From Spyradosoma sp004558035 (GTDB lineage: Bacteria > Verrucomicrobiota > Verrucomicrobiia > Opitutales > UBA953): DNA of 64,000 nt. The stretch covers positions 1 through 64,000 of the forward strand of contig NZ_JBNPNH010000006.1 in NCBI RefSeq assembly GCF_050314555.1. Direction: 5' to 3'. The position numbers and the translations under genes were made by a program. The notes under the pieces were generated by a model. That model was not told the DNA's origin. It worked only from the letters and a program-made list of their open reading frames with translations, and did no database searches. This document shows positions 41,565 through 50,214 of the stretch, one piece after another; within the stretch, counting starts at the first letter, position 1, and every line of letters begins with the position of its first letter.

Positions 41565-42347
41565 ATGTTCGGCATAACAAAAACACAGGATCCCCAGTAC
41601 TGCGTCATCGGGCTGGGCGTTTTCGGGCGACATCTCTGCCGCCATCTGGCGAGTCTTTCCGCGCAGGTGCTGGCGATCGACTGCCGCGAGGAGAACGTCG
41701 CCGCCGTCAAGGATTACGCGTCGGCCGCGATCGAGTTGGACTTCAACAATCTCGCGCGCTTCGGGAACTATTCGCTGGAGAAGATGGACGCCGTCTTCAT
41801 CGCGATCGGCGACGATTTCGAGGCGTCGATGACGCTCACCGCCCGCATGCAGGAGCTGAAGGTGAAGAAGCTGATCGTGCGCGTGCTTTCGCCGATGCAC
41901 GAACACCTGCTGAATCTCCTCGGCGTGGACCGCATCGTCGTGCCCGAAGAATTCGCGGCGCGCGGACTCGCGCACTCCATCATGATGCGCGGAGCGGTGG
42001 ACGGCTACGACCTCGGCGACGGGCACATCATCGTCGAGGCGGAGACGCCGAATGGTCTCGTCGGCAGAACGCTGCGCGAGGCGACCGAAAAATTCCGCAG
42101 AAACAGCATTCTGCTTGTCACCATCAAACGGCGCAGAGAGAAGCCGGAGAAGCGCGAGCCGCACGACGAGACCGTCCCGGACCGCGACGTCCGTCTCGAG
42201 GATCGTACCCGCCGGACGCTCGGCGTACCGAAGCAGGCCGATCGCTTCGAGAAGAGCGACGTGCTCGTGCTCTTCGGCGAAGAGACCAATCTCCGCGAAT
42301 TTCTCGACGAGCTCGCCCGCGAGGTTCCCGCCGAGCCCGCGCCGTGA
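41565..42347 (+). CDS. TrkA/KtrA-type potassium-channel regulatory protein
   Basis: A 260-residue protein with an N-terminal RCK domain: CVIGLGVFGRHLCRHL (nucleotide-binding GxGxFG), the acidic AIDC end of the second strand, and FIAIGDD. A C-terminal RCK_C-like part follows (GLVGRTLREATEKFRRNSILLV). It gates a Ktr or Trk potassium-uptake channel in response to nucleotide. It is longer than usual (about 220) because a charged stretch of about 45 residues (RRREKPEKREPHDETVPDR) is inserted into the C-terminal domain. No channel subunit lies in the window. Confidence 0.85.
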   Translation: MFGITKTQDPQYCVIGLGVFGRHLCRHLASLSAQVLAIDCREENVAAVKDYASAAIELDFNNLARFGNYSLEKMDAVFIAIGDDFEASMTLTARMQELKVKKLIVRVLSPMHEHLLNLLGVDRIVVPEEFAARGLAHSIMMRGAVDGYDLGDGHIIVEAETPNGLVGRTLREATEKFRRNSILLVTIKRRREKPEKREPHDETVPDRDVRLEDRTRRTLGVPKQADRFEKSDVLVLFGEETNLREFLDELAREVPAEPAP

Positions 42348-42408
42348 CGTTCGGCCGCGCCGCCGCCGAAGCCCTTCCCGCCCCGAAAAACTCCCCGCTT
42401 TCGCCGTC

Positions 42409-43956
42409 ATGTCCGATTCCCCGAATACCCCGAACGCCGTTCCCGCGAAAAGGCCGCCGCGCGTGGCCGTCTGGTGCGCGGCGCGAAAAAAGTCCTTCGA
42501 AAAATTCTACGACGAAACCGTGTGGACGCCGACCGAGGCGGCGCACCATTCCTTGCCGATGCGCGTCTTCACGGCGATCTGGCGCATCGTCGAAATCACC
42601 GTCAACGGCACGATCGACAACAACATTCCGATGCACGCCGCGGCGCTGACGTATTACGCGCTGATGGCGCTCGCGCCGTTCGTCATGCTCGTGCTGACGA
42701 TCTTCGGCGTCGTGATGAACGTGCGCGGCGAAGAGGCCGTCCGCATCATGCAGGACCGTCTCGCGGAGACGATGCAGCTTGTCCTGCCGGCGCTTCCGCC
42801 CGCGGAAACGGCGGAATCCGCGGACGCGCTCGCGGAAGGCGCCGCCGCCGCCGCGCCTTCCGCGGAAGCGACGATCGGCGGCGTCGCGCCTCAGCTCGAA
42901 GAGTTCGCGGGCATGCTGCTCAAGAACACGATGGCGAATTCCGGCTCCTCGGGAACGATCGGCACGCTCGTCCTCGTCGTGCTCGCCGTGTTCATGATCG
43001 CCCGCGTCGAGGACGCCTACAATCTCATCTGGAACGTCAAAAAACGCCGCAGCTGGGCGCGCCGCTTCTGGGTGTATTTTCTTTTTCTGCTTCTCGGAGG
43101 CGTGTTTTCGGCGATTTCGATGTCGGTGCTTTCCGTTTCCGCGATTCTCAAAAACCTTTCGGAACACACGAACGACGTCGCCGCCTGGTTCGCCGCCGTG
43201 CCGAACGGTGAAGTCTTTTTCGACGTGATGACCTCGTTCGTGCCCGGGCTTTTCGCGTTCGCGGTCACGACGGTGCTCTTCGCGAGCCTGAACCGCTACC
43301 TGCCGAAGACGAACGTGAACTGGGGTCCGGCGCTCCTGGGCGGCGCGACCGTCGCCGCGACGTTCGCGGCGTGCGGCAAGGCGGCGTCGCTGTTCGTGTC
43401 GAAGATTTCCGAGTTCAATTCGATCTACGGCAACCTCAGCGTGATCTTCATTCTGATGTTCGCGCTCTATCTTTCGTGGATGTTCCTGCTCGTCGGCGGG
43501 CAGATTTCCTACGCCGTGCAGAACGCGGGAACGTACCGGAACGTGAGCCGGCAGTGGGCGGAGCTCAGCCCGCGCTCCAAGCGTGAGGCGCTCTTCGCCT
43601 GCCTGTTCGTGATTTTCGCGGAAGGCGCGAGCAAGGGCGTGGGACCGACGCTCGAAGAACTTTGCGACAAAATCCGCATTCCCGCCAATTTCGCTTCCGA
43701 ATGCGTCGGAACGCTGACGGAGATGAAGCTCGTCAGCGCGCTCGCGCCCGACGAGACCGGGAAAACCCGCTACGCCGCCGCGGGAACGCTGAACAGAATC
43801 ACCCTCAGCAAGCTGCGGGATAAATTCGACACCATCCGCAAAAAAATCAGCTTCGCCGGCGACGAAAAACTGCACGCCGCGCTCGCTAAATTTTCCGCGA
43901 GCTTCGAAACCGCCGAAGACTCCGTCACGCTCGAATCCCTCCTCAAGGATTCCTGA
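42409..43956 (+). CDS. YihY/BrkB family membrane protein with C-terminal winged-helix domain
   Basis: A 515-residue protein starting at ATG 42409 (MSDSPNTPNAV). The YihY core has about six helices: AAALTYYALMALAPFVMLVL near residue 80, then RRSWARRFWVYFLFLLLGGVF, and YGNLSVIFILMFALYLSWM with the conserved GGQISYAVQN. An Ala/Glu-rich extracytoplasmic insertion lies at about residues 125-160. The last 130 residues are soluble and look like a winged helix (LEELCDKIRIPANFASECVGTLTEMKLV), a fusion seen in part of the family. The old name ribonuclease BN is a misassignment, and the true function is unclear. It is convergent with the next gene over 35 bases that contain a GC hairpin. Confidence 0.85.
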   Translation: MSDSPNTPNAVPAKRPPRVAVWCAARKKSFEKFYDETVWTPTEAAHHSLPMRVFTAIWRIVEITVNGTIDNNIPMHAAALTYYALMALAPFVMLVLTIFGVVMNVRGEEAVRIMQDRLAETMQLVLPALPPAETAESADALAEGAAAAAPSAEATIGGVAPQLEEFAGMLLKNTMANSGSSGTIGTLVLVVLAVFMIARVEDAYNLIWNVKKRRSWARRFWVYFLFLLLGGVFSAISMSVLSVSAILKNLSEHTNDVAAWFAAVPNGEVFFDVMTSFVPGLFAFAVTTVLFASLNRYLPKTNVNWGPALLGGATVAATFAACGKAASLFVSKISEFNSIYGNLSVIFILMFALYLSWMFLLVGGQISYAVQNAGTYRNVSRQWAELSPRSKREALFACLFVIFAEGASKGVGPTLEELCDKIRIPANFASECVGTLTEMKLVSALAPDETGKTRYAAAGTLNRITLSKLRDKFDTIRKKISFAGDEKLHAALAKFSASFETAEDSVTLESLLKDS

Positions 43957-43991
43957 CGCGTTCCCGCGGGAGAGGATTTTCCGAAATCCGC

Positions 43992-45746
43992 TCAGTTCCC
44001 GGAGTCCAGCGTCACCGCGTTGTAGGGGTGGATGTCGAGCAGGTTCGGATGCCAGCCGCGGACGCGCGGGTCGAGCAGGAACTTGCTGCGCGAATGCAGA
44101 GTCGGGATGATCGGCGCCGCGTCGATCAGAATCGCCTCGGCGTCGCGGAGCAGTCGCTCGCGCGCGGCGGGAACGCGTTCCCGCGCGGCGGCGGCGAGCA
44201 GCGCGTCGTAGCGCGCGTCGTTCCAGTTCGTCCAGTTGATGTGCCCGCCGGAGACGAAGAGCTCGAGAAACGTCGTCGGGTCGAGATAGTCGCCGCTCCA
44301 CGCCGAGCGCGCCAGCTCGTAGTCGCCGCGCGCGAGGCTCGTGCGGTAAACTTTGTATTCCTGATTGCGCAGCTCGACGCGGACGCCGAGATTTTTCCGC
44401 CACATTTCCTGAATCGCCTGCGCGAAGAACTGGGCGCCGTCCGAGGTGTTGAAGAGGTAGGAAATTTCCGGGAAGCCCGCGCCGCCGGGAAATCCGGCTT
44501 CGGCGAGCAGACGGCGCGCTTCGGCGATTTCGCGTTCCCGCGTCGCGGCGTATTCGGCGGGCGAGGCTTCCTCGGGCGCGGCGGGCGCCGTTCCCGCGCA
44601 GGCGGCGTAGGCGGCTTCGGGCACGAGCGTCGCCGTCGGCGTTTCGCCGCCGCGCATGACGCGTTCGGCGAGCGCGCGCCGGTCCAGCGCGAGCGAGAGC
44701 GCGCGGCGCACGCGCGGGTCGGCGAGCGGCGGGCGCGCGCAGTTCACGCGGATGAACGCGGTCGAAAGATACGGGTCCAGACGCAGCGTCGGCGAGGCCT
44801 CGGCGCGCAGCACGGGAACGCGCGAGGGCGGCACGGTGTTCGTTACGTGATACTGCCCGTCGTTGAACGCCTTTTCCTCGGCGAACTGGTCCTCGACCGC
44901 GTCGAAGCGGACGCCGCTGAGCGCGACGCGCGCGGCGTCGCGGTAGAACGGATTTTTTTCGGTCTCGATGCGGTAGGCGACGCGCCAGGATTTGAGGCGG
45001 AACGGTCCGCTGCCGACGAAGTTTTCCGGGCGCGTCCAGCGTGTCGAGCGTTCGTCGATCGCGCCGAATTTCAGAATCGCGTGCGCGGGAACGACGCTCC
45101 AGCTCGAATGGCACGCTAGCGACAGGAAGTACGGGCACGGGCTTTCGAGCTCGACGACGATCGTGCGCGCGTCGGGCGCGGAAAAGCCGACCTGCGAGAA
45201 ATCCGTCAGCTCGCCTTTCGCGAACGCGCGGGCGTTCTTCACGGGCGCGAAAAACAGCGACGCGCAGGGCGAGGCGAGCTTCGGCGAAAGAATGCGGCGG
45301 AAGGAAAAAAGAAAGTCCGCGGACGTGATCGGCGCGCCGTCGGAAAACTTCGCGTCCTCCCGCAGGCGGAAGGTCCACGTGCGCCCGTCGGCGGAAGTCT
45401 CCCACGATTCGGCGATCGCGGGAACGGGCGCGAGCGTGCGCGGATCGTAGGTGACGAGCCCTTCGAAGAGCGCGAGCATGATGCGGTTTTCGATGACGCC
45501 CGGCTGCGCGAACTGCGGATCGAGCGCCGACGGCTCGCCGCCGTTGTTCGCGAGCAGCACGCCCGCGCGCGCGGCGAGTTCCGCGGGCGGCACGTTCTCG
45601 CCGCAGCCGCAGAAAAGCGCCGCCGTCAGCGTTCCCGCGAGCCCGAGCGCGAACGCCGCGAGAAACCCTCGCGCGCGCGCCGCCGCCGAGATTTTTTCGC
45701 CGCGGAGCAGGCCTCTCGGCGGATGATTGTCGGGCGTGAACCTCAT
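43992..45746 (-). CDS. oppA: peptide ABC transporter substrate-binding lipoprotein
   Basis: A 584-residue family 5 binding protein. A basic N-terminus precedes the hydrophobic signal (FLAAFALGLAGTLTAALF) ending in the lipobox FCGC. The mature part has the family motif NNGGEPSALDPQFAQPGVIEN and TWTFRLREDAKFSDG (the classic W.F.LR....F.DG). PENFVGSGPFRLKSW and ADPRVRRALSLALDR follow. It should capture peptides for an Opp permease such as the OppB at 22363-23280. That it stands alone is unusual. Start at ATG 45746 gives a long N-region; a later start is possible. Confidence 0.88.
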   Translation of the reverse strand: MRFTPDNHPPRGLLRGEKISAAARARGFLAAFALGLAGTLTAALFCGCGENVPPAELAARAGVLLANNGGEPSALDPQFAQPGVIENRIMLALFEGLVTYDPRTLAPVPAIAESWETSADGRTWTFRLREDAKFSDGAPITSADFLFSFRRILSPKLASPCASLFFAPVKNARAFAKGELTDFSQVGFSAPDARTIVVELESPCPYFLSLACHSSWSVVPAHAILKFGAIDERSTRWTRPENFVGSGPFRLKSWRVAYRIETEKNPFYRDAARVALSGVRFDAVEDQFAEEKAFNDGQYHVTNTVPPSRVPVLRAEASPTLRLDPYLSTAFIRVNCARPPLADPRVRRALSLALDRRALAERVMRGGETPTATLVPEAAYAACAGTAPAAPEEASPAEYAATREREIAEARRLLAEAGFPGGAGFPEISYLFNTSDGAQFFAQAIQEMWRKNLGVRVELRNQEYKVYRTSLARGDYELARSAWSGDYLDPTTFLELFVSGGHINWTNWNDARYDALLAAAARERVPAARERLLRDAEAILIDAAPIIPTLHSRSKFLLDPRVRGWHPNLLDIHPYNAVTLDSGN

Positions 45747-46157
45747 AAACTCCGCGCAAGCATACGCGCTCCCGCCGAAACCGCAAACGCGGAATTTTCG
45801 GGAGAGTAAGCGTCCCGCTTGCCCGCGAAATCAAAAAACGCGAAGAACGCAGAGAAGAACCGCGAAGTCAAAGGAAGTTAAAGAAAGTTTATGGAGGAAA
45901 GGCGGTTTTCCAGCCGCTTCTTTGAAATTCCTTCCCGCACAATTTTAACACAGAGGAACGGAGGAGCAGGGAAACGGGGCTCCGCGGGAACGCCGCCTTG
46001 GGGGCGAAGGCATTCCTGCCTTCGGTCGTGAGGCGGCGCATATTTTTTCGGTTTTCCGGCGGGCGTTTCGCGGGGCTGAATCGAATCCCTTAAAATCCCC
46101 GAAATAAAACTTTTTTTAACGTCCTTTGACTTTGCGGTTTTCTGACGGAAAACTTCG
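45747..46157. other. intergenic region made of dispersed repeats
   Basis: These 411 bases between the divergent-facing oppA start and the queE stop hold no credible gene. GCAGAGAAGAACCGCGAAGTC and GGAAGTTAAAGAAAGTTT near 45855-45890 are complements of the CCTTTGACTTTGCGG-type repeat. The dispersed repeat copy 3 follows, and the same CCTTTGACTTTGCGG repeat appears again near 46122 in the other orientation. Confidence 0.6.
45945..46107 (-). repeat. dispersed intergenic repeat, copy 3 (reversed)
   Basis: Read on the minus strand it runs from ATTTCGGGGATTTTAAGGGA (46107 downward) to a CCTGCTCCTCCGTTCCTCTG block near 45953, matching the two ends of the copy at 36508-36820. The centre is not conserved. 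Confidence 0.65.
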
Positions 46158-46775
46158 TCAGCGGACGCCGAAGAGCTTGTGCGTCTGCCAGCCGGCGCGG
46201 AAGGGAGCGCCGCGCGCGCGCACGTGCGCCGAAATCGCGTCGAGGACTTCGGCGTTTTCGCGGCGCGACCATTCCGGGTGCAGCCAGATCGAGCGCACGG
46301 AGTTCGGACCGATCCGCGCCTCCCAGAACGCGATGTCGGCGGGCTCGGAGATGATGAGCTTGATTTCGCTCGCGCGCGCCCAGTTTTCCGCGAGCGGCGG
46401 GCGCTGCGGCTTCGGCGAAAGCGTCACCCAATCGACGTTCCCGCGGATTTCAAACGCGCCGCAGGTCTCGACGTGGACGCGGAGCTTCTTCGCGTGAAGC
46501 GCGTCGACGAGCGGCGCGAGGTCGTGGATCGCGGGCTCGCCGCCGGTGACGACGACGAAGTCCGGACGCGCCGCGGCGGCGGCGTCCGCGAGCGTGCGCG
46601 CGTCGAGGTCGCGCACGTCGCGCGAGCCCGTCCAGTCGCGCTTCCACGTTCCCGCGGAATCGCACCAGCTGCAGCGGATCGGGCAGCCGTAGAGGCGGAT
46701 GAAGAACGCCGAGCGCCCGACGTGTTCGCCCTCGCCCTGCCACGAGTGGAAAGTCTCAAAAACCGGATAAGTCAT
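46158..46775 (-). CDS. queE: 7-carboxy-7-deazaguanine synthase
   Basis: A 205-residue radical-SAM enzyme that rearranges 6-carboxytetrahydropterin to 7-carboxy-7-deazaguanine in queuosine/7-deazaguanine synthesis. The N-terminal FETFHSWQGEGEHVG is the family signature. The cluster cysteines C31, C35 and C38 lie in CPIRCSWC. VVTGGEPAIHDL binds SAM. It is directly downstream of queD on the same strand (36 bases), forming a two-gene operon. queC and queF are not in the window. Confidence 0.94.
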   Translation of the reverse strand: MTYPVFETFHSWQGEGEHVGRSAFFIRLYGCPIRCSWCDSAGTWKRDWTGSRDVRDLDARTLADAAAAARPDFVVVTGGEPAIHDLAPLVDALHAKKLRVHVETCGAFEIRGNVDWVTLSPKPQRPPLAENWARASEIKLIISEPADIAFWEARIGPNSVRSIWLHPEWSRRENAEVLDAISAHVRARGAPFRAGWQTHKLFGVR

Positions 46776-46811
46776 TTTTCGTTCCCGCGAAGCATTGCGT
46801 CCGCGCGCGGC

Positions 46812-47249
46812 TCAGGCGCTTTTCGGCGCGTAGGTCGCGAAGTTCTTGCTGTCCTCGCCGACGCGGATGGAAAGCAGGCGCACGCGGTTTTTCGATTCCT
46901 CGCGGATGAGTTTGTCGAAGACGCCGAACAGGTGCTCCGCCATGCCTTCCGCCGAGCAGTTTTCCATGACGTAGGGCTTGAAGAGATGCGGGAACGCCGC
47001 GAGCATCCGGAGCCCCTCGGCGTCGGACTTCGCGAACGTGCACGCGTGGTCGAGGTTTTCCGCGATCCACCGGGAGATGAATTTTATCCCGCCGAAATCG
47101 ACGACGAATCCCTGCTCGTCGAGCTCTTCGCAGGCGAACGTCAGCGCGAACGACCAGTTGTGCCCGTGCACGAAACGGCAGTGCCCGGGATGGCGGTGTT
47201 GGACGTGGCCGATCGGAACGTCGGTATAGATTTTTTCGCAGGTATGCAT
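46812..47249 (-). CDS. queD: 6-carboxy-5,6,7,8-tetrahydropterin synthase
   Basis: A 145-residue zinc enzyme of the PTPS fold that makes the substrate of QueE from dihydroneopterin triphosphate. The catalytic Cys24 and zinc ligands are in HRHPGHCRFVHGHNW. The downstream FVVDFGGIK and ENCSAEGMAEHL (with the active-site Asp/His region NLDHACTF) are typical. Length is normal for a bacterial QueD. It is the first gene of the queDE operon. Confidence 0.94.
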   Translation of the reverse strand: MHTCEKIYTDVPIGHVQHRHPGHCRFVHGHNWSFALTFACEELDEQGFVVDFGGIKFISRWIAENLDHACTFAKSDAEGLRMLAAFPHLFKPYVMENCSAEGMAEHLFGVFDKLIREESKNRVRLLSIRVGEDSKNFATYAPKSA

Positions 47250-47331
47250 GGCTTTTCAATCATGCGTTCCCGCGTCCGGCTTGCGAGAAAATTTTCTTGG
47301 CGGCGGCGCGGGAACTCGTTTGCATTGCGGC

Positions 47332-47613
47332 ATGGACAAAGAGATTCACCATGCGGACGTCTGGTTCGAGGGGCGCGTCCAGGGCGTCGGGTTTCGGTAT
47401 CAGACGCTGAAGCTCGCGCGCGGCTACGACGTTTCGGGGACGGTCCGCAATCTTCCCGACGGGCGCGTGCTGCTCCACGCGGAAGGCGCCGAGGGAGAAG
47501 TCTCGGCGTTCACGCGCGCCGTCGCCGAAGAGATGCGTTCCTTCATCCGCTCCGTCGAAACGCGCCTCAGCGTCGCCCCGCCGCGGGAACGCGGCTTCAC
47601 CATCGTTTCCTGA
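47332..47613 (+). CDS. acyP: acylphosphatase
   Basis: A 93-residue enzyme hydrolysing carboxyl-phosphate bonds. ATG 47332 (MDKEIHHADVW) is used; the frame runs further upstream without support. The phosphate-binding loop GRVQGVGFRYQT supplies the essential Arg, and the catalytic Asn is in GTVRNLPDGRV. Both family signatures are intact. It is followed after seven bases by an ABC transporter gene, perhaps co-transcribed. Confidence 0.93.
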   Translation: MDKEIHHADVWFEGRVQGVGFRYQTLKLARGYDVSGTVRNLPDGRVLLHAEGAEGEVSAFTRAVAEEMRSFIRSVETRLSVAPPRERGFTIVS

Positions 47614-47620
47614 GAAAGCA

Positions 47621-48499
47621 ATGGCATCTTCCGACACCGTTCCCGCCGTCGAAATCTCGCGGCTGACCAAAGACTTCCGCATCGGCGTGCGCGGCGTGAA
47701 GCTGCGCGCCGTGGACGACGTCTCCTTCAGCGTCGCGCCGGGCGAGATCTTCGGGCTGCTCGGGCCGAACGGCTCGGGGAAATCCACGACGCTGAAGATC
47801 ATGCTCGGGCTCTTCCGCCCGACTTCGGGCACGTGCCGCCTCTTCGGCAGGGAAAGCACGGACGCCGCCGCGCGCCGCGACGTCGGGTTTCTGCCCGAGG
47901 CGCCGTATTTTTACGGCTGGCTTTCCGGGCGCGAGCTGGTGCGGTTTTACGCGAAGCTCGCCGGCGTTCCCGCGAAACGGCTCGACGCCGCCGTCGAGGA
48001 GGCGCTCGAGATCACGGGAATGACCGCCGCCGCTTCCCGCCGCGTGAAGACGTATTCCAAGGGCATGCTGCAGCGCATCGGCGTCGCGCAGGCGATCGTG
48101 CACGACCCGCGGCTCGTGATTCTCGACGAGCCCACGGCGGGCATCGACCCGATCGGCTCGGCGGAAATCGGCGAGTGCATCCTCGGCATGAAGCGCCGCG
48201 GCAAGACGGTGCTGCTGTGCTCGCACCTGCTCGGGCAGGTCGAAAACATCTGCGACCGCATCGCGATCATGGACAAGGGCAGGCTCGTCGTCGCGGGAAC
48301 GCTCGACGCCGTGCTCACGCGCCGCGACCGCACGACGCTGACGCTTTCCGGCGCCGAGGGACTTTCGGAGGCGGACTTCGCGGAGCTGCGCGCGTTCCTG
48401 CGTTCCCGCGGCGCGGAAATCGAATCCGTCGCGCACCCGCGCATGTCGCTCGAAAAATTCTTCGTCAGCAACTTTTCCAAGGAGAACCGCCGCTCATGA
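47621..48499 (+). CDS. ABC transporter ATP-binding protein (ABC-2 type exporter)
   Basis: A 292-residue ATPase with Walker A GPNGSGKST (48-56), the ABC signature YSKGMLQRIGVAQ (from 145; the Gly-Met replaces the usual SGGQ) and Walker B ILDEP with D169/E170. The C-terminal 80 residues form the extension found in gliding/NatA-like ABC-2 systems. Its stop codon overlaps the permease start as ATGA, so the two form one exporter. Substrate unknown. Confidence 0.92.
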   Translation: MASSDTVPAVEISRLTKDFRIGVRGVKLRAVDDVSFSVAPGEIFGLLGPNGSGKSTTLKIMLGLFRPTSGTCRLFGRESTDAAARRDVGFLPEAPYFYGWLSGRELVRFYAKLAGVPAKRLDAAVEEALEITGMTAAASRRVKTYSKGMLQRIGVAQAIVHDPRLVILDEPTAGIDPIGSAEIGECILGMKRRGKTVLLCSHLLGQVENICDRIAIMDKGRLVVAGTLDAVLTRRDRTTLTLSGAEGLSEADFAELRAFLRSRGAEIESVAHPRMSLEKFFVSNFSKENRRS

Positions 48500-49317
48500 A
48501 AGCCGTCGCCCTGATCGCCGGAAACACGTTTCTCGAAGCCGTCCGGCAAAAATTCTTCAATTTCCTGCTCCTGCTCGGGCTGGCGCTGACGCTGGTCTCC
48601 GTCGGGCTTTCCGGGCTCAATTTCGGAGGCACGGAGCTGAAGTTCGTCGCCGACTTCGGTTTCGGCGGGCTGTTTCTTTTCGGCTCGGTGCTCGCCGTGG
48701 TGATGAGCGTGCAGCTCTTTTTCGCGGAAATCGACAACCGCACGGCGATCACGCTGCTGGCGAAGCCGGTGAGCCGCGCCTCGTTCGTGCTGGGGAAATT
48801 CTTCGGCGTGTGGCTGCTGCTGGGCGTCTTCACGCTGATTCTGGCGGCGCTGCTCGGTCTCGTGCTCGCGCTGCGCCAGCCCGCGCTCGCGGCGCAGGCG
48901 GCGGCGCGCGGAATGCCGGAGCCGTTTCTGAGCCTCGGCGGGCTCGCCGTCTTCGCGCTCGTCCAGTGGGCGCGGCTCGGCGTCGTCGCGGCGATGACGA
49001 TGGCGTTCACGAGCTTTTCGCAGACGTACCTCTACGCTGTCGTCGTCTCGTTCTGCGGGCTGCTGATCGCGCAGCTGCAGTACGTGCTTCAGGACGTCGC
49101 GGTTTCGGAAAAATCCTCCGCGGCGGCGAAGCTCGGCGCGGCGGCGCTCGCGAAGGTCGTGCCGAATCTCCAGCTCTTCAACGTCGGGCCGCAGCTCACG
49201 CTCGAGCGCGCCGGACTTCCCGCGGAGACGCTGTGGGAGATCTTCGGCTACGGCGCGCTGTGGATCGCGGCGCCGCTCGTCGTGACGCTCTGGTTCTTCC
49301 GGAGCCGGGAGATGTGA
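48496..49317 (+). CDS. ABC-2 type exporter permease
   Basis: A 273-residue membrane protein starting at ATG 48496 in an overlap with the ATPase gene. Six hydrophobic segments are visible (FFNFLLLLGLALTLVSVGL; LFLFGSVLAVVMSVQLFF; VWLLLGVFTLILAALLGLV; and three more). It has FFAEIDNRTAITLLAKPVSRASF, the cytoplasmic loop typical of this ABC-2 subfamily (E..NRT...L..KP.SR). It forms the channel for the preceding ATPase. The third gene, 17 bases later, may be an accessory protein. Confidence 0.9.
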   Translation: MKAVALIAGNTFLEAVRQKFFNFLLLLGLALTLVSVGLSGLNFGGTELKFVADFGFGGLFLFGSVLAVVMSVQLFFAEIDNRTAITLLAKPVSRASFVLGKFFGVWLLLGVFTLILAALLGLVLALRQPALAAQAAARGMPEPFLSLGGLAVFALVQWARLGVVAAMTMAFTSFSQTYLYAVVVSFCGLLIAQLQYVLQDVAVSEKSSAAAKLGAAALAKVVPNLQLFNVGPQLTLERAGLPAETLWEIFGYGALWIAAPLVVTLWFFRSREM

Positions 49318-49334
49318 GGAGGCCCGTTCCCGCC

Positions 49335-50129
49335 ATGCGTCATCGGATTTCGGATACGGTTTTCCGCTTCGCGAAGCGCTGGGGCGTTCCCGCGCTCGTG
49401 CTCGCGGGAGCGGGATTCGCCTCGGCGCCGCTCGAAAAGCCCGCCTGGGCCGCCGTGAAGGCGACGCTCCCGGAACTTTCCGCCGAAACGCTCGCGGAGA
49501 CCGCGGGAACGGGCGTCGTGTTCGGCACGCTCGGCGGCTTCCGCACCGTGCTCGCCGACGTCGCGTGGCTGCGCGCGTTCCACTTCTGGAGCGAACGCGA
49601 CCTGCAAAGCTGCGAGGCGCTGGCGGACCTCGCGCGCGCCCTCGACCCGCAGAACTACTTTTTCTGGGAACATTCCGTGAACTACGTCGCGTTCGACTTC
49701 CCGTCGTGGATCGTCTCGGCGCGCGGCGGGCGGCGCGTCTCGCCGCAGGTGCGCGCGGAAATCCACCGCAAGGCTTACGAGCGCGCGCTCGAGCTCGTCG
49801 CGCAGATGGAGAAACGCTTCCCCGGCGAAGGCAAGGTCTTCGCGCTCGGCGCGCAGGTCTCCAACGTGAAGACGCCGCTGATCTACGGCGAGCCCGACTT
49901 CGAGCCCGCGCTCGCCTTCTACAAAAAGGCGATGGAGAGCCGCCGCGCGCCGTGGTTCGCGTTTCTCTCCTACGCGACGATCGTCAAGCTGCACTTCCCC
50001 GAGCGCGTCCCCGAGACGGAGCGGTATTTCCGGGAACAGCTCGCCGCCGCGGAGCGCCGCGGGAACGCCGGCAGGGCGAAAATCCTCGCCGAAGCCCTCG
50101 ACGAGCTCCTCCGCCCGGAAACGGACTGA
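49335..50129 (+). CDS. TPR-like protein, probably membrane-anchored, of the ABC exporter operon
   Basis: A 264-residue protein starting at ATG 49335 (MRHRISDTVFRF). Residues 15-35 (GVPALVLAGAGFASAP) are a weak hydrophobic anchor or signal. The rest reads as helical pairs in TPR style (AFHFWSERDLQSCEALADLARALDPQNYFFW, then YERALELVAQMEKRFP and FEPALAFYKKAMESR). No enzymatic motif is present. Its tight spacing to the two ABC genes suggests that the three work together, perhaps as scaffold or quality control. No name can be given. Confidence 0.75.
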   Translation: MRHRISDTVFRFAKRWGVPALVLAGAGFASAPLEKPAWAAVKATLPELSAETLAETAGTGVVFGTLGGFRTVLADVAWLRAFHFWSERDLQSCEALADLARALDPQNYFFWEHSVNYVAFDFPSWIVSARGGRRVSPQVRAEIHRKAYERALELVAQMEKRFPGEGKVFALGAQVSNVKTPLIYGEPDFEPALAFYKKAMESRRAPWFAFLSYATIVKLHFPERVPETERYFREQLAAAERRGNAGRAKILAEALDELLRPETD

Positions 50130-50158
50130 CCCGCCGCGGGCGCGCGCCGCGATATTCC

Positions 50159-50187
50159 TTGCACTCGCGGGAGCGGCGGAATATGCT
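50159..50187 (+). promoter_or_regulatory. candidate sigma-70 type promoter of nuoGHI
   Basis: TTGCAC, 17-base spacer, TATGCT, ending 27 bases before the nuoG start codon. It is the best promoter match in the window. Confidence 0.55.
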
Positions 50188-50214
50188 CGGCGAAGCATTT
50201 TTGAATTTTCTCCC

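Noticed and set aside
43957..43991. CCCGCGGGAG hairpin between the convergent yihY and oppA-like genes as a terminator
   Set aside because: Short stem and no T run in either direction; not strong enough to list.
42124..45834. 1236-residue minus-strand frame over the YihY and OppA-like genes
   Set aside because: Shadow of two well-supported genes; no domain recognisable.
46080..46110. GAATCGAATCCC considered as a tRNA T-arm
   Set aside because: No matching acceptor, D-arm or anticodon arm around it; the sequence belongs to the dispersed repeat.
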